Of a DNA stretch of 52,698 nt, positions 31,385 through 38,863 are shown in pieces. The translations under genes were made by a program, and so were the position numbers. How positions within the stretch are numbered: position 1 is the first letter of the stretch; the number at the start of each line of letters is the position of its first letter. Under the pieces are notes generated by a model. The model was given only the letters and a program-made list of their open reading frames with translations, did not search any database and had not been told where the DNA came from. Source of the DNA: a virus; IMG/VR virus record IMGVR_UViG_3300032050_000189, positions 1-52,698 of that record. One strand, given 5' to 3'.

Positions 31385-31867
31385 ATGATGCTTGAAGGTA
31401 TCAAGATACTAGGGGAACGTATAGTCAACATGCCTGAACTATACGACCCGAATGAGAACAGAGTGACGGAAGTCAAAATGACTGATCCTGAAGTTCCTAT
31501 TGAGGCACAAGTAGGCCAGCTTATTGCCCTTGTTTGCGAAAACGCTGATGGAATCTTTACTGATGAGGAAATTAAGTACATCAAAGACTCCATAGTCGAG
31601 TGTAGGCGCAGGGTGTTTAACTCTTGGGTGGTGGGCATCATCGCAGACCAAGATTTAATTCTGCCAAGAACTCGTGAACAAATGAAAGCCGACATAGAGC
31701 GCGAGGAAGAAGAACACAAGTGGCGTATGGAGAAAGAAAAAGAAAAACGCCAAATGGAAAGAGAACGACAACTTGCTATGGATCAAATACAACAACGTAT
31801 GAAGCAAGATGAAATGCTACGTGGTGGCAGAGGTATCGCTAATAACAATTTAACAGGATTTATTTAA
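31385..31867 (+). CDS. Coiled-coil protein upstream of polymerase
   Basis: 160 residues. Globular N-terminal half, then a strongly charged single helix from about 98 to 138 (ADIEREEEEHKWRMEKEKEK). TAATG-type overlap with the polymerase gene, so likely coupled. May tether polymerase partners; function unknown. Confidence 0.55.
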   Translation: MMLEGIKILGERIVNMPELYDPNENRVTEVKMTDPEVPIEAQVGQLIALVCENADGIFTDEEIKYIKDSIVECRRRVFNSWVVGIIADQDLILPRTREQMKADIEREEEEHKWRMEKEKEKRQMERERQLAMDQIQQRMKQDEMLRGGRGIANNNLTGFI

Positions 31868-33735
31868 TGAGCCTTATAACCATCGACTTTGAGACCTACT
31901 ACACCAAAGATGGATTGGGTTTTTCTAAGCAAACAACAGAAGAGTACATCCGTGACCCGAGGTTTGAGGTCATAGGTGTTGCTGTTCAGATTGATGCTGG
32001 CGACCCAGTTTGGCATTCAGGGGATCGTGAAACGCTACGCAAGTGGCTTGGGCAATTTGACTGGAAGAATAGCATGGTCATTGCCCACAACATGCTGTTT
32101 GACGGCGCGATTCTGAAGTGGCACTTTGGTATCACACCGATGGGGTATCTCGATACTCTGTCCATGGCGAGAGCCATTCATGGTGTTGAAGTCGGTGGTT
32201 CACTGGCCAAACTAGCGTTGCGCTACCAAATAGGAGAGAAAGGTACGGAAGTTAACGACGCAGTTAACAAACGCCGTGTCGACTTCACACCCGAGGACTT
32301 GGCGCAATATGGTCGTTATTGTGAGAATGATGTCAAGCTGACCTACGAGTTGTTTGTACGCATGGCGCAAGGCTTTCCGATGGAGGAGTTAAAACTCATC
32401 GACATGACCTTGCGTATGTATATCCATCCGATGCTGTGTATCAATCAAGATACATTGAAGGAACGTCTCGACGGGTTACAGAAAGAGAAATCAGAATTAC
32501 TTTCTTCACTGATGGTAAAGCTCGAGTGCGAGACCGAGGAAGACGTTCGCAAGAATTTATCTAGCAACAGCAAGTTTGCAAAGATACTGCAAGACCTAGG
32601 CATTGAAGTGCCGATGAAGGTCAGCCCAACTACCGGCAAGCAGATGCCGGCACTCGCTAAGAAAGATGAAGGGTTCATCGCCCTGTCTGAGAGTGAAGAT
32701 ACTTTTATACAACACTTGTGCGCGGTGCGCCTTGGAACGAAGTCAACGCTTGAAGAGAAACGCATCGAGCGTTTTATGAAGATTGGCGAGCGCAATAAGG
32801 GAATGATTCCCATCCCCCTGAAATACTATGGGGCACACACCGGTAGATGGTCGGGTACTGACAAGATTAACTTTCAGAATTTGCCGAGCCGTGACCCAAA
32901 GAAAAAAGCTTTGAAGAAAGCGATTGTTCCGCCCGAAGGCTATGTCGTAATTAACTGTGACTCATCGCAGATTGAAGCGCGGGTGCTACCTTGGCTTGCG
33001 GGTCAAGATGACATCGTTAAACTGTTTGCTGATGGAGAAGATGTTTACTCCGTCTTTGCGTCTGCTGTGTACGAGCGACCCATCACCAAGAAGAATCCTG
33101 TGGAACGGTTTGTGGGTAAGACCTGTATTCTGGGCCTTGGCTATGGCACTGGGGCTTTAAAGTTACAACACACACTAGCTACCACGCCTCCCGGTGTAAA
33201 GCTAACCGAGGACGAGTGCAAAGGACTCGTGACCAAGTACCGTCAACTCAACGACAAAATTATTGATCTGTGGGCTGAGGGCGATCAGATGCTTGATGAG
33301 ATGATGAACTCAAAGATCACCGAGCCACGAACATTCGGCAAACACAACTGCGTGTTCTATGATAACGAAGGGCTGATACTGCCTAACGGTTTTCGTATCC
33401 GATACCCCAACTTGCGCCGCGAGTACGAGGACGGCAAGAAAAAAGTAATGTACGATTCACGCAAGGGTAAGGTTTCTATTTGGGGCGGTGCGGTGGTTGA
33501 GAACGTGGTTCAAGCTCTAGCAAGGATCGTCGTGGGCACTCAGATGGCTGAGATCAACGAGAAGTATCGCGTTGCGCTAACCGTGCATGACGCCGCTGTT
33601 AATGTTGTTCCAGCGGATGAGGCTGACGAGGCCGTGGCCTTCATAACTGGCATCATGTCTAAAGCCCCCGAGTGGGCAACCGGACTTCCTGTCGCGTGTG
33701 AGGCCGGCGTTGGTGAAACTTACGGAGACTGCTAA
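31867..33735 (+). CDS. polA: DNA polymerase, family A, with 3'-5' exonuclease
   Basis: 622 residues. Exonuclease: Exo I DFET (D7, E9), Exo II HNMLFDG (D79), Exo III YCENDV (Y151, D155). Polymerase: motif A CDSSQIEARVLPW (D365), motif B R-x3-K418-x3-L422-x3-YG, motif C VHDA (D575). The residue equal to E. coli F762 is Leu. The Glu that usually follows the motif C Asp is Ala576. No 5'-3' exonuclease domain, as in many phage enzymes. It replicates the genome with the primase-helicase at 38864. Start overlaps the preceding gene, end overlaps the next (TAATG). Confidence 0.93.
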   Translation: MSLITIDFETYYTKDGLGFSKQTTEEYIRDPRFEVIGVAVQIDAGDPVWHSGDRETLRKWLGQFDWKNSMVIAHNMLFDGAILKWHFGITPMGYLDTLSMARAIHGVEVGGSLAKLALRYQIGEKGTEVNDAVNKRRVDFTPEDLAQYGRYCENDVKLTYELFVRMAQGFPMEELKLIDMTLRMYIHPMLCINQDTLKERLDGLQKEKSELLSSLMVKLECETEEDVRKNLSSNSKFAKILQDLGIEVPMKVSPTTGKQMPALAKKDEGFIALSESEDTFIQHLCAVRLGTKSTLEEKRIERFMKIGERNKGMIPIPLKYYGAHTGRWSGTDKINFQNLPSRDPKKKALKKAIVPPEGYVVINCDSSQIEARVLPWLAGQDDIVKLFADGEDVYSVFASAVYERPITKKNPVERFVGKTCILGLGYGTGALKLQHTLATTPPGVKLTEDECKGLVTKYRQLNDKIIDLWAEGDQMLDEMMNSKITEPRTFGKHNCVFYDNEGLILPNGFRIRYPNLRREYEDGKKKVMYDSRKGKVSIWGGAVVENVVQALARIVVGTQMAEINEKYRVALTVHDAAVNVVPADEADEAVAFITGIMSKAPEWATGLPVACEAGVGETYGDC

Positions 33736-34376
33736 TGAAAGCTAAAGACGCGCTTTGGTTGCGAAGAATGGGGCTTGAAACACAAATCCCTTTGGTTAAA
33801 ACAATTGAACAACAACAAGCAGAACAAAAGCGGAATCAACAACTGTTTGCGTCTGACTACGCTACTGAGAAGGCGGCGTCTAACCTAGTGAGCGAACTGC
33901 TTGACGAGAAGGGTTGGAGCTATGAGAAAGAAGTTAAAACAACAAGCGGCAAGGCAATCGACTTCGTTGTGACGGCTATGCACGAGGACCGTGAGATCAA
34001 GTTTGGCATAGAAGTTAAACGACACATGTCACCGCACTTTCCCAACGGTCTCGCCGCAACAACTCTTGCAGATCATTTGGAGCAAGCGGCGGCTTATGCA
34101 CGTGACCTGAATATGCCTGTATTCATAGGGCCAGTCCAAACAAACAAATCACCAAGCAGTATGTACACGGGCGGCAAGAAGGTCGACTCTGTGTGCGCTT
34201 TAAATATCTTTGGTGGTCGTATGAATGTAGGCACGTTTGTTGTTGGCAACACTTGGCATGGCGACAAGTTCTTCATGATCTTGCGTGGCGCATCCTTTTA
34301 CGAGAACGGGTTCAACCCTAAGCGCTTAAATATGGTAACTTCTACTGGTTCTAAAAAGGAGCGCACAGATATATGA
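33735..34376 (+). CDS. PD-(D/E)XK nuclease-like protein
   Basis: 213 residues. Core: E45 in an N-terminal helix, KAIDFVVT with D76, FGIEVKR with E93-x-K95, then LEQAAAYARDL. These are the standard active-site positions of the fold. The N-terminal 40 residues are charged and helical. Fused in translation to polA (TAATG) and to the next nuclease (ATGA). Likely a recombination or DNA-processing nuclease, not a restriction enzyme. Confidence 0.65.
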   Translation: MKAKDALWLRRMGLETQIPLVKTIEQQQAEQKRNQQLFASDYATEKAASNLVSELLDEKGWSYEKEVKTTSGKAIDFVVTAMHEDREIKFGIEVKRHMSPHFPNGLAATTLADHLEQAAAYARDLNMPVFIGPVQTNKSPSSMYTGGKKVDSVCALNIFGGRMNVGTFVVGNTWHGDKFFMILRGASFYENGFNPKRLNMVTSTGSKKERTDI

Positions 34377-35035
34377 AAGCCAGTGAAATTAAGTGGTCGT
34401 ACTCCGGCCTCAAGGACTTTGCAAATTGTCCGAAGCAGTACCATGAAGTTAAGGTCTTAAAAAATTTTAAGAAAGAAGCTACAAAGCAAATGTTATACGG
34501 CACAGAGGTTCACTCTGCGCTGGAAAACTACGTCAAAGACGGTACACCCCTAGCCAAAAACTATGAGCGGTTCAAATCCCAACTCGATCCCCTACGGGAG
34601 ATGGAAGGGGTTAAGTATCCTGAACATGAAATGGCTCTGACTTACGATAAGAAGCCTTGCGCGTTCGATGCACCTGACTACTGGGTGCGGGGCATCGCTG
34701 ACTTGCTGGTCGTGCGGGATGATGTTGGTTTTATTGTTGATTACAAGACCGGCAGTAACCGCTACCCTGACCCCAAGCAGTTGCAGTTAATGGCTCTTAT
34801 GGCATTTGCGCACTTCCCGCAGCTGCAACAGATTAACGCTGGCCTGTTATTTGTTGCACACAATCACTTTGTAACTTCCGAGTATTCGAGAGACAATATG
34901 GACTCGCTGTGGGAAGATTTTTACTGGAATCTTGAGCGCTTGCGCTTGTCCCATGAGAATAATTCTTGGCAGGCTAACCCTACGCCCTTGTGCGGATGGT
35001 GTCCAGTAAAGACTTGTCAATTCCACAAGGGGTAA
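34373..35035 (+). CDS. RecB/Cas4-like exonuclease with Fe-S cysteines
   Basis: 220 residues. N-terminal SYSGLKDFANCPKQY (C19), GTEVHSAL (H47), RGIADLLVV (D110), VDYKTG (D123, K125) give the RecB-family nuclease core. C-terminal CGWCPVKTC (C207, C210, C215) with C19 forms the four-Cys set that holds a 4Fe-4S cluster in Cas4/AddB-type enzymes. It likely resects DNA ends during recombination-dependent replication. No cas genes or CRISPR array are present. Confidence 0.85.
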   Translation: MKASEIKWSYSGLKDFANCPKQYHEVKVLKNFKKEATKQMLYGTEVHSALENYVKDGTPLAKNYERFKSQLDPLREMEGVKYPEHEMALTYDKKPCAFDAPDYWVRGIADLLVVRDDVGFIVDYKTGSNRYPDPKQLQLMALMAFAHFPQLQQINAGLLFVAHNHFVTSEYSRDNMDSLWEDFYWNLERLRLSHENNSWQANPTPLCGWCPVKTCQFHKG

Positions 35036-35037
35036 TC

Positions 35038-35349
35038 ATGCCTTATGTAAATAAACCTAGACCGTACAAAAAAGAGTACGAACAACAGAAGGCTCGAGGT
35101 GAGCACGAACGCCGTATGGAACGTCAGCGTGGACGCCGTTCAATCGACAAAACCGGCACTGATGCCAATGGAAATGGCAAGGCAGACCGCCGAGAGGGTA
35201 AGGATGTAGCGCACGTTCGCGCCCTAGATAAAGGCGGCTCAAATAAGGATGGCCTACGCATCCAAAGCGTTGCTAAAAATCGCTCGTTCCGGCGCGATTC
35301 AAAGGGTAATTTGGTCTCAGAGACCAGCAAAAAAGAACGCTCTAGGTGA
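35038..35349 (+). CDS. HNH-like small basic protein
   Basis: 103 residues from ATG 35038. Very basic N-terminal half (KPRPYKKEYEQQKARG, RRMERQRGRRS). TDANGNGKADRREGKDVAH, DKGGSNKDGL and QSVAKNRSFRR fit the His, GG-x-N and N-x-R spacing of HNH (beta-beta-alpha-metal) endonucleases. The second His of the motif is not obvious, so catalytic activity is doubtful. Third nuclease-like gene in a row. Confidence 0.5.
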   Translation: MPYVNKPRPYKKEYEQQKARGEHERRMERQRGRRSIDKTGTDANGNGKADRREGKDVAHVRALDKGGSNKDGLRIQSVAKNRSFRRDSKGNLVSETSKKERSR

Positions 35350-35379
35350 AAATACCTACGATTCCAACAAAAAAATTAC

Positions 35380-35407
35380 TTGACTTATAGAGTTTTGGCC
35401 TCATAAT
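35380..35407 (+). promoter_or_regulatory. Middle promoter upstream of SNF2 gene
   Basis: TTGACT, 16-nt spacer, CATAAT: close to sigma70 consensus. It follows the HNH-like gene's stop and leaves a leader of about 200 nt before the helicase gene. Confidence 0.65.
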
Positions 35408-35561
35408 TAAGTCAATCAAGGTTCAGTCGTTAGGCGTGAGTGGGCTGATGGGGGTTTGTTGCAGTTGCTCCATGGTTGTTTTCCCCCCGTAAACCGCGTC
35501 AGTTAGTCGGTGGGAACTCTCCTATGGGACATACTTTCGCCCGCGACAGGACTAACCGGAT

Positions 35562-35578
35562 GGGGGGCCGTGCCCCCC
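35562..35578 (+). promoter_or_regulatory. Leader GC hairpin
   Basis: GGGGGGC-CGT-GCCCCCC: seven pairs, no T tract after it (GTTCGT). Lies about 30 nt before ATG 35611, so it may limit translation or transcription of the helicase gene. A 20-codon frame at 35524 runs through it without a clear ribosome site. Confidence 0.6.
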
Positions 35579-35610
35579 GTTCGTAACACCAATTTAGTTT
35601 GAAAGGCAGT

Positions 35611-37176
35611 ATGAATATAGTTGACGACACCGCACTGCGGTTCCATTGCTCTCATGATGTGGCTAAGCAAATTACCACGTACATCGACAAGAGTGAATTG
35701 ATTGGAGCCGAAGGTGGACACTCAGAGGTGCTGATGTACTGGGGCATCAACGAGGTGCAAAAGCTCGTTCGCTTACTGCCTGACTCTAATAAGATTCCAT
35801 CTCCTATTGAGCGTGACTATCAATGGCCCGGAATGTTTACGCCATTCGATCACCAACGCGACACCGCACGGTTCTTGACACTACATCGCCGCGCTTTCTG
35901 TTTTAACGAAGCTGGTACAGGCAAGACTTCTGCCGCAATTTGGGCGGCTGATTATCTAATGAATCACGGGCTGGTGAAACGTGTGTTGGTTGTCTGCCCC
36001 TTGTCCATCATGCAGAGCGCATGGCAAGCTGATTTGTTTAAAACTGTGATGCACCGCACATGTGGCGTAGCGCACGGATCAAAGCGCAAGAAAGTTATCA
36101 ACGGTGGTTACGAGTTTGTAATCATCAATTACGATGGTGTTAACGCAGAGCGCGAAACAATCATGGATGGTGGTTTTGATCTCATCATTGTTGACGAAGC
36201 TAATGCCTACAAGAACCCAAGCACCGTCCGTTGGAAAAATCTTGCCAAGATAATTCGTCCCGACACGTATTTGTGGATGATGACCGGCACTCCCGCTTCT
36301 CAGTCACCCGAGGATGCGTTTGGTCTAGCCAAGTTGGTCAACCCCAATAACATTCCTAAGTACAAGACTGCATGGAAAGATGCGGTCATGCAACAGATTA
36401 CTCGCTTTAAGTGGATACCCAAGCCCCACGCCAAGGGTCTTGTATTCAACGCCTTACAACCCGCGATCCGGTACGAGAAAGCCCAGTGCCTTGATCTGCC
36501 TGACCTGATGTATCAGACACGCGAAGTGCCACTCAGTGCTCAAGCCACTAGCTACTACAAAGAGTTGCGCAAAGAAATGCAGATCGAAGCGGCTGGCGAA
36601 ACAATCAGCACAGTCAATGCGGCGGCGGCTCTTACAAAGCTCTTGCAGTTATCAGGCGGCGCTGTCTACACCGATGACCACAACGTGATTGAGTTTGATG
36701 TTTCACCACGTTTGAACGTGCTTGGCGAAGTGATTGATGAAGCATCGCACAAAGTCATTGTGTTCATTCCATACAAGCACACAATCAAAGTGGTTCAGGA
36801 CTACCTGACAAAGAACAATATAACGACTGAGATTATTTCAGGTGATGTGACTGCATCTAACCGTGCCGCCATATTCAACAAGTTCCAAACAACCGACACA
36901 CCACGAGTGTTGTTGATTCAACCACAAGCGGCATCGCATGGCGTAACGCTGACTGCGGCAGACACGATTGTGTTTTGGTCGCCTGTAATGTCCGTAGAAA
37001 CTTATCTGCAATGCGTTGCGCGTATCGACCGTGTTGGACAGAAAAACAAGATGACTGTGATTCACCTTCAAGGGTCTGAGGTGGAGAAGCGTATGTACAC
37101 AATGCTACAAGGCAAAGTGGACATGCACACTCAGTTGGTAGACCTGTACAAAGAGGAAATAGGAGAGAGTGTATGA
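35611..37176 (+). CDS. SNF2-family DNA helicase/translocase
   Basis: 521 residues from ATG 35611 (GAAAGG upstream); a TTG at 35599 is less likely. Motif I AGTGKT (101-106), motif II DEAN (195-198, often DEAH), motif III MTGTPASQSPED, motif V-like IQPQAASHGVTLT, motif VI CVARIDRVGQKNK (about 469-481). The order and final VGQ-x-x-K are those of SNF2/SWI2-type ATPases. Phage members act in replication or recombination, perhaps by clearing bound proteins. ATGA overlap with the next gene. Confidence 0.88.
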   Translation: MNIVDDTALRFHCSHDVAKQITTYIDKSELIGAEGGHSEVLMYWGINEVQKLVRLLPDSNKIPSPIERDYQWPGMFTPFDHQRDTARFLTLHRRAFCFNEAGTGKTSAAIWAADYLMNHGLVKRVLVVCPLSIMQSAWQADLFKTVMHRTCGVAHGSKRKKVINGGYEFVIINYDGVNAERETIMDGGFDLIIVDEANAYKNPSTVRWKNLAKIIRPDTYLWMMTGTPASQSPEDAFGLAKLVNPNNIPKYKTAWKDAVMQQITRFKWIPKPHAKGLVFNALQPAIRYEKAQCLDLPDLMYQTREVPLSAQATSYYKELRKEMQIEAAGETISTVNAAAALTKLLQLSGGAVYTDDHNVIEFDVSPRLNVLGEVIDEASHKVIVFIPYKHTIKVVQDYLTKNNITTEIISGDVTASNRAAIFNKFQTTDTPRVLLIQPQAASHGVTLTAADTIVFWSPVMSVETYLQCVARIDRVGQKNKMTVIHLQGSEVEKRMYTMLQGKVDMHTQLVDLYKEEIGESV

Positions 37177-37592
37177 CAATAAATAATACAGAAGAGTTGG
37201 TGTCTGACTACCTTGAGATTCGCAGAATGCGTGAGTCATTAAAGGCCAACTATGAGTCTCAAGACGAAGAACTGAAAGACGCTATGGATACGATTAAAGA
37301 AGCGCTTTTGGCTATTTGCAACGAGAACAATCAGAACGGTTTCAAGACAGACAGCGGTACTGTCACGAGACAAGTTAAGGAAAGATATTTTTGCACTGAC
37401 TGGGACAACTTCAGGAAGTTTGTCGAGAACGAAGGCTCGATTGATTTGCTTGAACGCCGTATCCATCAGCGCAACTTCAAAGAATTTATGTCCGAGCGGG
37501 TAGGAGATGGATTGCCGCCCGGAGTAAATGCCTTGCGTGAGTATGACATTGTTGTACGCAAGGCTTCTTCAACCAGTGAAACTTTAGTTTAA
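37173..37592 (+). CDS. Conserved phage protein of replication block
   Basis: 139 residues. N-terminal coiled helix (RRMRESLKANYESQDEEL), then TDSGTVTRQVKERYF, DWDNFRKFVENEGSIDLLERR and a final DGLPPGVNALREYDIVVRK. The GTV, DWD-F, LE+R and PPGV order recurs in many phages; possibly related to Gam-like nuclease inhibitors, but this is not certain. Confidence 0.6.
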   Translation: MTINNTEELVSDYLEIRRMRESLKANYESQDEELKDAMDTIKEALLAICNENNQNGFKTDSGTVTRQVKERYFCTDWDNFRKFVENEGSIDLLERRIHQRNFKEFMSERVGDGLPPGVNALREYDIVVRKASSTSETLV

Positions 37593-37609
37593 TTTAATCA
37601 GGAAACATC

Positions 37610-38473
37610 ATGAGTAACGAACTCGCAAACATTTTTCAAAACGCCGGTGGTTTAATGGAATTGGGCCTCGATGAGGACACACTTGCCGTAGCCGGTAATG
37701 CCACAAAAGGCAACAAGCGCATTTCTATCGAGGGTCGCGTATTCCGCAAGATCGTTGGTGGTAAAGAGCAGAGCGTCAATACAGACAACTCTATGAACGT
37801 CATCATCGTCAAGATGGCCCATGACGCATCGCGTACCTTCTATAACTCTACCTACAAGAAGGGTGTGAAGTTGGCCCCTGCTTGCTGGTCGAATGACTCG
37901 AAGACCCCTGACCCCGAGGTTAAATCTCCTTGTGCGCCGACTTGCGCTGAGTGCCCCAACTCAGTCAAGGGTTCAGGTCAAGGCGGTCAAGGCACTGCTT
38001 GCCGACTCTCATGGAGAGCCGCTGTTGTATTGCCTAACGATCCCGAGGGAGATGTGTATCAGTTGGTGTTGCCAGCTACTTCAGCGTTCGGCAAAGAAGA
38101 AGGCGGTAAGTGGCCCTTCCGTCCGTACATTCAGATGCTTGCTAACAACAACGTGTCTGCCGGTCGTGTCGTAACTAAGATGCAGTTTGACATTAACTTC
38201 CCAGTGCCACGCTTGTTGTTCTCTCCAGCGTCTGCTGTGCCTAATGAAATACGCGATGTAATCGTTCAGCAAGGCAAGACTCCAGCCGCAGAAAACGCAG
38301 TCAAGTTGTCTGTGTTTAAAACTGATGGTGTTGATGAAGTTGAAGCCCCTGCTCAACCAGCCGCTTTTGCTGAGCCTGTTCCTGAGCCAGTGAAACGCGC
38401 GTCTGCTCCTAAAGCATCTACTGAAGCTCCAGAAGATGTTAGCGACATCGTTAAAAAGTGGTCTAAGAAATAA
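37610..38473 (+). CDS. Candidate ssDNA-binding protein with Cys cluster
   Basis: 287 residues. Beta-rich N-terminal half with five cysteines: C92, C108, C112, C115, C131 (CAPTCAECP then TACRLSW), a likely zinc site. C-terminal third is Pro/Ala-rich and disordered, ending SDIVKKWSKK. The position among helicase, primase and polymerase genes and this layout suit a phage SSB or replication co-factor, but the acidic tail usual in SSBs is absent. Strong SD (AGGAAACATC). Confidence 0.5.
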   Translation: MSNELANIFQNAGGLMELGLDEDTLAVAGNATKGNKRISIEGRVFRKIVGGKEQSVNTDNSMNVIIVKMAHDASRTFYNSTYKKGVKLAPACWSNDSKTPDPEVKSPCAPTCAECPNSVKGSGQGGQGTACRLSWRAAVVLPNDPEGDVYQLVLPATSAFGKEEGGKWPFRPYIQMLANNNVSAGRVVTKMQFDINFPVPRLLFSPASAVPNEIRDVIVQQGKTPAAENAVKLSVFKTDGVDEVEAPAQPAAFAEPVPEPVKRASAPKASTEAPEDVSDIVKKWSKK

Positions 38474-38808
38474 TGGCCCGCACATACAGCCCCGAACTAC
38501 TAAGCATTGTTGATACAACTGAAGGGGACAATGTAGGCATCACGCTGGCGAAGGCGTGTATTGAAGCCAACTTGCCTGCCGCATACGCATCAGCAATTCT
38601 CGGTGTATCACGTATGGGTATCCATGCGTGGTTTCGGGGCGGGTATGTACGTAGTGGTCGTCGTGAAAAAATCAGGTTGTTTCTGCAACTTCTAAAGGAG
38701 GATACCGAAGCGGGACTCTTGCCAGCCAAGAATCTCAAAGAAGCCCGTACATACACTGAGAACATCCTCGGTCGCGCAGTTACGGAAGTTTCTAAAAAGT
38801 CGGGTTAA
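38473..38808 (+). CDS. Helix-turn-helix protein
   Basis: 111 residues. ITLAKACIEANLPAAYASAI and LGVSRMGIHAWFRGG form a helix-turn-helix of the kind seen in transposase-like or replication initiator DNA-binding domains. Next: basic VRSGRREKIRLF. Start overlaps the previous stop (TAATG). Candidate binder of the operators or iterons. Confidence 0.6.
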   Translation: MARTYSPELLSIVDTTEGDNVGITLAKACIEANLPAAYASAILGVSRMGIHAWFRGGYVRSGRREKIRLFLQLLKEDTEAGLLPAKNLKEARTYTENILGRAVTEVSKKSG

Positions 38809-38825
38809 CAGCCCATATTGTTTAC

Positions 38826-38854
38826 AGGCGAGGCCGGTCCTCGCCTTTATTGTC
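38826..38854 (+). terminator. Rho-independent terminator before primase gene
   Basis: AGGCGAGG-CCGGT-CCTCGCCT then TTTATTGT. Eight GC-rich pairs. It lies only 10 nt before the primase-helicase start, so it may attenuate transcription of that gene. Confidence 0.75.
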
Positions 38855-38863
38855 TCTGCGATT

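Larger units (their letters stand above)
35350..35610 (+). other. Gene-free leader region
   Basis: 260 bp between the HNH-like and helicase genes. It holds a near-consensus promoter, a stretch with many short G and C runs, and the leader hairpin. No tRNA-like fold found. Confidence 0.55.

Noticed and set aside
35524-35586. 20-codon frame at ATG 35524
   Set aside because: No ribosome binding site, and it runs through the GC leader hairpin. Mentioned in the leader entry only.
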